Source of the DNA: Dichomitus squalens LYAD-421 SS1
Taxonomy: Eukaryota > Basidiomycota > Agaricomycetes > Polyporales > Polyporaceae
Assembly: GCF_000275845.1 (NCBI RefSeq)
Contig: NW_006766894.1
Location: 542,353-558,480 of the forward strand
DNA length: 16,128 nucleotides
Direction: 5' to 3'
In this document: one piece after another, positions 9,191 to 16,128 of the stretch
How positions within the stretch are numbered: the stretch's first letter is position 1
Layout of the letters: the number at the start of each line of letters is the position of its first letter
Program-made: the position numbers and the translations under genes
Notes under the pieces: model-generated
Seen by the model: only the letters and a program-made list of their open reading frames with translations
What the model was told of the DNA's origin: nothing
Database searches by the model: none

Positions 9191-9385
9191 CATATGGGAT
9201 ATACAGTGACTTAACTGAACTCCGTGGGTTCCCATACCGGATTGTCAAGCCGTTCCGTGCCAAAGCCGTCTTCCTGAGAGGGAAATCCCAGTTGCGGATT
9301 GTTGCAGCCTCAGCCCGAGAACCACGGTGGCGGGCCAGCAGACGGCAGATCCCATGCAGAACCGTTATGGGGACAGTGCCTTGCA
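9191..9385 (+). repeat. Second type of 5' flanking module, copy upstream of gene B
   Basis: Partner of 7790-7985. It contains the conserved motif at 9314-9327 and lies 86 bp before the gene B start. Gene B therefore uses a flank partly different from genes A and C, sharing mainly the motif. Confidence 0.65.
9314..9327 (+). promoter_or_regulatory. Conserved upstream motif CCCGAGAACCACGG, gene B
   Basis: 157 bp upstream of the gene B start, exact match to the copies at 6940 and 7918, although the surrounding flank has diverged. Confidence 0.5.
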
Positions 9386-9411
9386 TTCGAGAGCCGCAGT
9401 CTGGCGTTCAC

Positions 9412-9418
9412 TTATATA
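9412..9418 (+). promoter_or_regulatory. TATA-like box of gene B
   Basis: TTATATA lies 53-59 bp upstream of the gene B ATG, after the conserved motif. The spacing would leave a 5' UTR of roughly 30 nt. No equally clear box is seen before genes A and C. Confidence 0.35.
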
Positions 9419-9470
9419 CTCGAACTCGAATGCGTCGGAGTGAGAACAACAGACAACAGCCATTGTCACC

Positions 9471-11416
9471 ATGTCGCTCACCTCTTTGTTGCCTCCTGGA
9501 CTATCGCTCCTTCAGGGTATAGAGCTCTTCATTCAGCTAATTGGGGACACGACTGTGGTGAATAGGGCGGCAGGTCGGTATCGTATACTTTCATGAGTAA
9601 CCACTGCCTGAGCACCAGCGGGTTTGACAGCCGCAGCGTCCACGTGGCTGGCTTACGACATATGTCTCACCCTAGCCGAGGAGGTATACGATATTTTGAA
9701 TGCTTCTGATTGATGATTTCTAACCATCCGTTCAATGATTAGGTCGAACTTGTGTGGAAGTGAGTACCTAGAACATATGAGCTCGGTAATGCTGGAATTG
9801 ACCTTTCCTGTCCAGGGCACGATGGTCACTTCCCAAAGTTCTATACTTCCTTGTGAGGTACTACGCTCTCTCAACCTCTCTGTGCGTCTTTCGTCCTATG
9901 CATTCACTGCCGCACATTCTCACTGCCCTCGGTGCAGGTTATACCTATCGGGTAAGCTGTGAGGACACTCTCAAAAAAGTTGAGTGCTCAACGTCCGTTC
10001 AGTCAATTCCAGCCCTGATCCCCCATTTGGAGTAAGCAACCTCGGCTCGATGAATAACTACGCAGCTCACTCTTCTTGAACCGTCTGGACTGGGTGCTAG
10101 ATGTAAGCTCGCTTCTGCCCGCAGTATCCGAATGATGCACTCCGAACTAAAGGGCTTGTCTGCAGATGCCGCGGATGGCCCTGGTTCGAGGCATTGTGCG
10201 TGGCCTTCGTGTCGATATTGAGGACATCTTCTGAGAACAGGCGCAACAGTGCTATCGAATCTTTAAATTTCTTTAGCGAAGGCATGTTCGTCCTCAGACT
10301 CTGGGCTGCGTACCGAGAGAACAGATACGGTCAGCCGTCCCACACGGTTGGTTCGGCGCGAGGACTAACCCGAAGTGTATATATCGTCCGCAGCGCGGGC
10401 TCTCATCGCATTCTGCTACACTGGTGAGTCACGGACCATTTCAAGCTAGACGAAGTGCTCACAGGGGTACAGCGGAAATTGCCGTGGGTGGAATTCCTGC
10501 GATGCGAAGGGTACTACTGATGTCAGACGTATGCAGGCGGCGATCCCCATAAGCGTTGTGGAGGCTCGCCTAATCACAATACTGCCGCGCCCAGCGAACT
10601 TCCCCCTACCTGGATGTTACACCCTCGCGAGTGTACCTCTCAGGAAATCCCTTGCCTCATGGGTTGTCAACTGTACGGTCGCAAGTGTGTCGTTGTCCTA
10701 CCTCTTCATCCGATAGCCAAGCTACTATCTGCTGAGTCCCCCCTGTGCATAGCGACGTTTTTCGCCTTGATGCTATACAAATTCTTCACCGGCGACGCGT
10801 TTAAGCTTGAGCTGTCCGAAGCCAAGCGCAACCCGCTGGCCAAGTGGACAGAAGTGCGCCGTTTCAGTCCTTTGCTCTACCTGCTGCTCCGAGATGGAAC
10901 GGCATACTTTGCAATGTATGTCTCATCCCTCTTCGTTTGAAGTGCTTCCTGACTCGGAGCTGACCGGGGATCTGACAGGATATTCCGTAAGTACTCACGA
11001 TATCCCGCGCATCAACGCCATTCATTGACACCTGCCGTCCATCACTGCAGTCGTAAACGCCGTGAACATGGCGCTTTCTATTCGCGAGGAAGGCCGAGCT
11101 CTCGAAGGGATGGGCGTCGCATGGTTGGTTGCCGTCTCGTCCGTTGCTGTAAGTGACAATTCAAGATGCACTAGTTACAGCCGGAGTTCGGTGCCCATCA
11201 CTGATCACTTATCCTGACTAGTCTTCGCGGCTGCTACTGAACCTGCGCGGATTCATCAGTGGGAGCGACAACATGTCCGGGGGCAAGTCGCAGAGTACGA
11301 CGATGCGCTTCAAGGACAACACAGCAACAACGGAGAATGCTGAGCAGGGTGTTACGGTTGCCGGAGATGTAGAAGAGTGTCAGAGGCGCGACGTCGTTCC
11401 GGGACATTATGCTTGA
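9471..11416 (+). CDS. DUF6533 domain-containing seven-helix membrane protein, gene B (351 aa)
   Basis: Sixteen exons: 9471-9573, 9631-9683, 9743-9759, 9816-9881, 9938-9951, 10003-10031, 10101-10102, 10166-10195, 10241-10329, 10394-10423, 10473-10483, 10537-10684, 10753-10915, 10979-10986, 11051-11148, 11222-11416. Total 1056 nt in one closed frame. Exon lengths 2-8, 10, 11, 13 and 14 equal those of the gene A counterparts. DUF6533 signature: AYDICLTLAEEVELVW (about 42-57), ARW, then LYFLVRYYA. Later family landmarks are FPLPGCY, RDGTAYFAM and SRLLLNLRG near the last membrane segment, followed by a polar tail of about 55 residues unlike gene A's. Two gene A introns are absent: exon 12 (148 nt) equals gene A exons 12+13, and exon 15 (98 nt) equals exons 16+17. 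The intron at 10196-10240 is only 45 nt, in frame and without a stop, so retention would add 15 residues. Function unknown. Confidence 0.88.
10101..10102 (+). other. Two-nucleotide exon (AT) of gene B
   Basis: Lies between a 69-bp intron (10032-10100, ends CTAG) and a 63-bp intron (10103-10165, GTAAGC...CTGCAG). It joins GGA (phase 0) to A|TGC CGC GGA, giving AT|A = Ile95 before the conserved Cys96. Reading on from AT gives ATG TAA, a stop, so no longer exon can start at this acceptor. Confidence 0.75.
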
Positions 11417-11479
11417 TATTCATGTTAGATTTAGTATCTGACATCGGGAACGGATGTATATATCGGCTGACACCCTCGA

Positions 11480-12290
11480 CCGCCCGTATCAGTCGCTGAA
11501 TCACCTGGGCTGACCTGAGTGCAGTCTCGAGAGTGCCAAAAACTTTCCTCAAGTTCAGGGCGAACTTCGCCGACACAGGGACGACGCCCAACGTCCTCTC
11601 CTCCCCATGTCCCACTGGGTCGCCCTCCGCACGAAACGCATGCGCCCTCATCTCCTTCACATAGATCTCCAACCCCCCAATCTCGCATTGCCAATTTTGT
11701 CTTGGTTTCTTCCACTTCTTCTGTGGACGTGCATCCGATTCATAAAGCGAGCCAGCCTGATTCGCGATCACAGTCCACGCGTTCGTCTCCATCCCGGCTA
11801 GGTCGAGCACGTAGGCGAGCGTAGGAACGAGCGAACGAACGTCCGCAGACATGTCCTCGATGCCCCAGGCTTTACTGCGCCGATGAACCGGCATGCCTCC
11901 ACCTTCTGTCCGTCTCCCCTATCTCCTACTGAGCTTCGTCGCATCTGCCGCTGGTCGCGCGTGAACGCGTCCGCGAGCTCTCCTCCCGCCATCAGCTCGC
12001 GCTCGCACACATCCTCCACGGACGTCTCGTCGTGCAGCGCGTCCTCTGCGCGTAGGCTGCCGAGCGCAAAACAGCCAGACGCACGACCACAACGACAGGG
12101 TTCAGCGTCGTGAGCGCGTACGCGGCGACCTTTGCATGCACGAACCTTAAAGAAGGACGCGCGGAGGAGCGTGCTCTTCCCGTGTTGGGCATCCTGACGA
12201 GCCCGACATCCGTGAGGAGCTTCATCTCAAGGCTGGCTGATATAGGCAACGCAGACAGCAGTTCCACTCGGGACAAGCAGGGAAGGATGA
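11480..12290 (-). pseudogene. Relic of an Obg/MTG2-type mitochondrial GTPase
   Basis: Read on the minus strand, fragments in different frames follow the order of an Obg-family G domain. LLTDVGLVRMPNTG (about 12227-12180) is the G1 loop. HAKVAAYALTTLNPVV is the switch I region. LHDETSVEDVCERELMAGG comes next, then KPGASRTCLRTFVRSFLRS, resembling the DNPGLI...SFLR part. TLAYVLDLAG and WTVIANQA stand where the NKxD region is expected, and VVPVSAKFALNLRKV is the G5 SAK motif (about 11580-11536). At least three frame changes break it, the first inside the P-loop, where one missing base puts GKSTLL out of frame. The NKxD asparagine-lysine pair is also lost. The N-terminal Obg fold is not found. An Arg/Ser-rich, mitochondrial-presequence-like frame (12413-12667, no ATG) may be a further piece. 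Family assignment is firm from motif order; an intact gene is excluded unless the base sequence is wrong. Confidence 0.75.
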
Positions 12291-12667
12291 GCCTCACTAG
12301 TCTATGCGCGAGTCACTAGACGATGAAGGGAGTCTCTTTGCGCGTATCTGACCTTCATCCCCCCACTGATCATCACTGATCATCTCGTAATGGAGCCCTT
12401 CGTGTTCTTTTTCTAGCTGGAGAGCTGGGGCGCAATACTCACATTTTGCCTGCGTTTCCAGTCCGTCCTCCACTGCCGGCCTAGCTCATCCTGAGCTGCT
12501 GGTCTTCGCAGAGACAACTCTGCCGAGCTTGAGGTGCCTGCTTCAGCAATGACAGCGGTCGTGTAGCATCTTGGAGTAAACGTGGTGACGCTGTGGCTCC
12601 TAGGGAGGTTCACGGACGACGTGTAATGCACGCAGTCTGTGCGGGGACGCGCGCGAGCAGACGGCAA

Positions 12668-12958
12668 CTATGAGGCGCCCGTTTTGCCCGCCCTGCCCTG
12701 AAGCTGGGACGCGATCGGGGCACGTTCTCTCGCCCCCTTCTCATTTGCCGCGATTTCGTTGCCACCACACGATATTTCCTCGTCTGCCCTCGAAGATGTA
12801 GACACATAAGTTGCACAGGGTAGTTCAAAGCAGTCAAGGTCCAATGCGCCTCCCTGCAATTCCTGGATCTGATCGGACAACACCCATTGGGTGATGGAGG
12901 CTCCTTTGCCATGCATGATCCCATTGAAGATCACATTGGCTTTGGGTCCACCGTCCAT
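12668..12958 (-). CDS. Unassigned short open frame (96 aa)
   Basis: ATG at 12958, stop at 12670-12668. The protein begins with MDGGPKANVIFNGIMHGKGA, has natural-looking composition at first and becomes Ala/Glu/Arg-rich at the end. I do not recognise a family. The next open stretch in the same frame (12667-12413) follows directly after the stop, so this may be part of a decayed gene together with it. No splice partner upstream could be fixed. It may equally be non-coding. Confidence 0.2.
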   Translation of the reverse strand: MDGGPKANVIFNGIMHGKGASITQWVLSDQIQELQGGALDLDCFELPCATYVSTSSRADEEISCGGNEIAANEKGARERAPIASQLQGRAGKTGAS

Positions 12959-13231
12959 TCATGTGTCTTCCGCGTCCTCGACAAGACTGATGGATAGTAG
13001 AGAAAAATACTTCAAGGTTTTTGAGCTGCTGAACGCGGTAGGCGATTGCTCCTGTCATCCTATGTTTCGCTTCCTAGCGTAAGTCTGTCACGAATTCTCC
13101 CCTTTGCCCTTCTTTTACGTGTCATCCCACATACGGGTCAATCTCTTCGAGGCCATAGATTCCATTTCTGCACCCCCTTTCTCACCGAATGTGACGGATC
13201 GCACCGCCGTGGACCACACATGAGCTAACAA
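12959..13231. other. Gap without recognisable gene
   Basis: Separates the minus-strand relics from the next copy of the 5' module. Only short frames on both strands; no motif was recognised. Confidence 0.4.
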
Positions 13232-13540
13232 GATAGCGATTTGCATGGCGTAGGAACCTATCTGTCGTATTAGACGGTTCCTTCGAGTGATATTCTATCC
13301 ATCTCTGTTTACCTCTCCACTGATACCTTTTCTTCCTCTGACTGTCTAGCTGTCCCTACGTCGCAGCTTCAGTGGCGGGCTTCCGACCCCTCCGTTCCAC
13401 ACAGGCTTTATGTTTCGCTCCCCGAGAACCGCGGCCTCTCGTTCTTCTGTAGATTGTCATACCCCGGGGTCGTCGGCTGCTTCATCCTGTGAAAAAGCAA
13501 CAGAAGCAAGTGCTTTCCCACCGGTACCAGAATTGGGCTC
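13232..13540 (+). repeat. 5' flanking module, fourth copy
   Basis: Starts GATAGCGATTTGCATGGCG with TAGGAACC, has CCCGAGAACCGCGG at 13421-13434 (identical to the gene A version) and a CATCCTGTG...CAACAGAAGCAAG block equivalent to the one just before gene A. The ATG and exon 1 are missing. Confidence 0.65.
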
Positions 13541-13730
13541 TTGCGTCCTTCGGCGTACGTAAGTCATGATATGTTGATGCTGATTTCTCAGGCTTCCGGT
13601 GTCGCAAGCAGGTTGCGGAGTCTCCCGGGCCGATCGACAGCGCGGGAACTTCACGAGCGAGCAAACCACAATGCACGTCGAACAGCTGAACACAGCGGAT
13701 AGCCGTTCAGCGATAATGCCCCGCAGGATC
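13541..13730 (+). pseudogene. DUF6533 pseudogene 4, 5' flank fused to last-exon relic
   Basis: Directly after the 5' module comes a shrunken intron (GTAAGT at 13559 to TTTCTCAG at 13591, 33 bp) and GCTTC, the usual first bases of the last exon. Then CAGCGCGGGAACTTC and CAAACCACAATG align with CAGCGCGAGAAATTC and ATACCACCATG of gene A's last exon. All exons from 1 to about 17 are lost. Like pseudogene 1, it keeps the two ends and lacks the middle, but with a different breakpoint. Confidence 0.6.
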
Positions 13731-14140
13731 CTACAGCTTGGCACACACTCGTTATAACTATTCAAGGGCAGACTTGAAACGAGGCGGTTTCCGAAGGCAA
13801 ACCAGGTCTGTCGGTCTATGCATCTGTTGCTTGCCTAGGCAGTACTCGGCTCAGCCGCATGCAATCCGGAAACCAGAAGTCTACGACAACCCTGCAAAGA
13901 ACGTGTATGTGCAGAGAAGTCATGGTATCTAGCAGGTTCGGAGCTGATACTATCCCAGATGTTTATGACCTTTTGTCCACCTCTGTTATCGGAACGCTAT
14001 CCAGTTCCTTCGCTGGTATTTACCTTAGCTGGTAAAGTTGAAGGGCCCTTTCCAGCGAATGCGAGACGTTCTTCGGGTCCCCAAGGCGCCTAGGCTCTAA
14101 TCTGAACACGTTGACCTTTCCGCAACGGGTATGCAAGTGA
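13731..14140 (+). repeat. 3' flanking module, weak third copy
   Basis: Recognisable mainly at 14050-14135: CCAGCGAA, GAGACGTTCTTC, GGCTCTAATCT and CCGCAACGGGTATG, in the same order as at 8331-8410. The part 13740-14040 is too diverged to align by eye and holds no recognisable gene. Confidence 0.45.
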
Positions 14141-14334
14141 CGCTCACTGATAATATGCTGACCACTAGTTAAACACGTTCCTATCCCCTGAATTGAATCA
14201 CCGAGCTTGATTCGCACTGCGTCGGTCTCACTGGGAAGGGAAGGCCTCGGAGACCTCAATCACAAACGCGTTCCCCGATGAGGTCAAAGGACGAGAGCCT
14301 ACTCAAGCAATCACCCCCTAGTTAACAGTTTGAG

Positions 14335-14605
14335 GATGCGATTCACGTGGCGTAGGAACCAATCCACCAATTTGACTATACCTCTCACATGTGTGACCCT
14401 CCCAGTCGTCGGTCCGTCTGACACTTCCCACGTCGCGGATTCATACTCGAGCCTCCGACGCCACCGTCTTGCTTGGCTTCTATCTTTGTTCTCCGAGAAG
14501 CACGGCTGCGCATCTGTCTGCAAGGCCTCATGCTCCCTGGCCACGAAGCTAAACTCTATGTTACAGCGACAAAAGCATCACCCTCCCAGTAGGCACAAAC
14601 CCACC
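14335..14605 (+). repeat. 5' flanking module, copy upstream of gene C
   Basis: Starts GATGCGATTCACGTGGCG with TAGGAACC, contains CCCACGTCGCGGATTCAT and GAGCCTCCGACGCCACC, the motif variant TCCGAGAAGCACGG (14492-14505), a GACAAAAGCATC block and CCCACC before ATG. It is somewhat shorter than the gene A copy. Nothing recognisable lies between it and the weak 3' module (14141-14334). Confidence 0.7.
14492..14505 (+). promoter_or_regulatory. Conserved upstream motif variant TCCGAGAAGCACGG, gene C
   Basis: 114 bp before the gene C start; two differences from the commonest form, on the copy that drives the truncated gene. Confidence 0.4.
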
Positions 14606-15751
14606 ATGTCTCTCTCCTCGTTGTCGCCTCTGGCTTCACTACTACCCCCAGGAGTCTCCATTCTCCAGGGATTACAGCTGTTCTTTCAAGTCATTCAAGA
14701 TACATTCACGACGAACCTCGTAGCAGGTGGACAAGGCCTGGACTCTGGGCTGCTTAGTCACTCACTCGGTCGTTGTACTTAGCGGCAGCGGTCACGTGGA
14801 TTGGTTACGACATTTGTCTGACATTTGCCGACGAGGTCTGTCTGTCTCTGCTGCATTTGCATTCGTCGTTCACTGAATGGTGTCCACATCAGGTTGAGCT
14901 GATCTGGAAGTGAATCAACTCACTCTGGATCCATGCATCAGTGTCTGACTTGACGTATTCGCACGCCGGAGCAGGGCAAGGTGGACGCTGCCCAAATTTC
15001 TGTACATCGCAGTGAGATATTATGGGTTCGCAGCTGCCTTGTAAGACCACACCGTTTTGCACCCTTTTTCAGTCTATCAGTTTCACTTCGTTGCAGATTT
15101 TACTTCGTCGGTGAGACATGTCTACAGGTACATTGTAGGAATGCTTGCTCAGCACTATGCACTAGTAAACACAAGCACAGACGCGCCCTTCCAGGTGAGT
15201 ACAACCGCTTTCTAATGGTGTCAATGGAAGCCGCTAACCCGACCGTCGTCAGCTGTAAGCTTATACAGACAGGCTCCCGAGATGACCGTTATGTTAAAGC
15301 TAAATCACTACACCTAAGTTGCCGTGGCTGGGCTTACTACGAGGCATTGTGGGTAGCAAAAACGGGAATGATACACACTTACTGAACATCCCTGTATCTA
15401 GCGGTGCAACCGCAGTCATCGTGCTTCTGAGCGAAGCATTGTTCCTTCTACGCATCTGGATAGCTTACGGGAGAAACCAAAAGAGTGCGTCTCTTGGAGG
15501 ATCTACCTGGCATAATAAACGTGGTACTAATCGAGTTTGCATATGTCGGCCGCGCCAAGTCCTCGCTTTTGTTCTGGTCTGCTACGTAGGTGAGCTCGAG
15601 AGGCACTTACTTGGAAGCTTTCCAATACTGACTTGCGTGTAGCGGAGATCGCGGTGAGTGTAGGCCTGAGCAGTCGTTGTCTCTCACATAACATCCAATT
15701 CCTCAGAGCTCTCTCGCAGTCGGTATAGTTGAGGGACGAACCCATCAGTAA
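14606..15751 (+). CDS. Truncated DUF6533 membrane protein, gene C (166 aa)
   Basis: Twelve exons: 14606-14726, 14783-14835, 14893-14909, 14975-15040, 15097-15110, 15166-15194, 15253-15254, 15319-15348, 15402-15484, 15560-15589, 15643-15653, 15707-15751. The first eleven match gene A exon for exon in length (121, 53, 17, 66, 14, 29, 2, 30, 83, 30, 11). The first 18 residues are identical to gene A and the DUF6533 signature is intact (GYDICLT, EVELIW, ARW, LYIAVRYYG). In exon 12 homology holds through IVEGR, then breaks at about 15740. The frame ends three codons later (Thr-His-Gln-stop), where gene A goes on for about 185 residues. The protein would keep about four membrane segments and lose the rest. 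All splice sites and the frame are intact up to the break, so the loss is probably recent. It could be expressed as a short form or be a young pseudogene. Confidence 0.8.
15253..15254 (+). other. Two-nucleotide exon (CT) of gene C
   Basis: Between a 58-bp intron (15195-15252, ends GTCAG) and a 64-bp intron (15255-15318, GTAAGC...CTAAG). It gives CT|T = Leu101 before Cys102. Position, flanking phase and the AG|NT|GTAAGC context match genes A and B, while most of the surrounding intron sequence does not. Confidence 0.75.
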
Positions 15752-15909
15752 AACTGACAATCTCTTAACTACTTATGGCTCTTAAAAGCGCTCGCTCAGA
15801 GGTCTAAGAGCTTTCAGAACCAGTACTCCGGGCGACAACTTGGGAGCAGCTCCGGGGCCAGATTCAAGCAGAAGTACATGTTGTATAGTACACATCTATG
15901 GACATGTAA

Positions 15910-16128
15910 TCATACTAGAATCTCATGAGAGTGATAGTCAGCGTACCAATTAACGTAGAAACGACGGAATGCATCAAGGGAGTCGGTGTAATCGAAGTCT
16001 GTGGGAAGCGCTGTCCTGCCGTATACTCCCACAAGATGACAGGCTCGAATGATGGAATCTATGTGAATGATACCCCAAACACGCTCCCCAGCAGCGTCCA
16101 ACTCTGGTCTAACAACCCACATGCCTGT
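15910..16128 (-). CDS. C-terminal part of a transposon-associated protein (Plavaka/KDZ-like)
   Basis: Open frame running in from beyond the right edge (the first ATG in view is at 16122) to a TGA at 15912-15910. It shows the string IIHIDSIIRACHLVGVYG, then FDYTDSLDAFRRFYVNWYAD and HSHEI before the stop. This order (I-H-x-D-S-I-x-R-x-x-H-L, then S-L-D-x-F-x-x-F-Y-V-N-x-Y-x-D, then H-x-H-E-I at the very end) is one I recall from the C-termini of many basidiomycete transposon-associated proteins of the Plavaka/KDZ type. The exact superfamily cannot be fixed from the end alone. It lies about 160 bp beyond the stop of truncated gene C, so insertion of the element may have removed the rest of that gene. 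Confidence 0.6.
   Translation of the reverse strand, partial: TGMWVVRPELDAAGERVWGIIHIDSIIRACHLVGVYGRTALPTDFDYTDSLDAFRRFYVNWYADYHSHEILV

Noticed and set aside
11519..12319. Plus-strand frames rich in Ser, Arg and Pro
   Set aside because: These are antisense shadows of the GTPase relic, whose minus-strand fragments carry recognisable motifs in order.
12365..12384. Tandem repeat of ACTGATCATC (two units)
   Set aside because: Too short and only two units; no sign of a larger array or function.
1..16128. CRISPR array, rRNA, or bacterial operon features
   Set aside because: No regularly spaced repeats, no rRNA-like stretch, and gene structure is plainly that of a spliced eukaryotic genome.

Overview
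The window looks like nuclear DNA of a basidiomycete, most likely a mushroom-forming Agaricomycete. Protein-coding genes are cut by many 45-75 bp GT-AG introns, starts sit in a CACCATG context, one family is the DUF6533 membrane-protein family that is expanded in Agaricomycetes, and a transposon-type C-terminus typical of basidiomycetes lies at the right edge. All exon structures were worked out by hand from splice signals, reading frame and comparison between copies inside the window; no transcript data or searches were available.

Layout. 1-1094: no gene recognised. 1095-2682 (minus): a complete nine-exon gene for the mRNA 3'-end processing factor CstF-64/Rna15 (374 aa). 2683-3941: no gene, but an inverted repeat with 54-bp arms. 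3942-15751: a degenerating tandem array of DUF6533 genes. Gene A (4291-6337, 18 exons, 349 aa) and gene B (9471-11416, 16 exons, 351 aa) are intact. Gene C (14606-15751) keeps the first twelve exons and then runs into a stop (166 aa). Between them are at least four deletion derivatives that mostly keep 5' flank plus 3' end and have lost the middle, each set in recognisable copies of the same 5' and 3' flanking modules. Between genes B and C on the minus strand lies a frameshifted relic of an Obg/MTG2-type mitochondrial GTPase (about 11480-12290), followed by a weak unassigned reading frame. 15910-16128 (minus) is the C-terminus of a protein resembling basidiomycete Plavaka/KDZ transposon-associated proteins.

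Main result. In genes A, B and C the reading frame can only be kept if a 2-nucleotide exon (CT, AT, CT) is spliced between two ordinary introns. It sits at the same place in all three paralogues, always as AG|NT|GTAAGC, and always yields Leu or Ile just before a conserved Cys. Exons of 8, 11, 14 and 17 nt are also conserved in length. Gene A has two introns that gene B lacks at exactly aligned positions. A 14-bp upstream motif (CCCGAGAACCACGG and close variants) occurs seven times, about 115-165 bp before the start codons where one is present.

The DUF6533 genes are predicted seven-helix membrane proteins of unknown function. Nothing suggests they work together with the CstF-64 gene; the array looks like local birth-and-death evolution.
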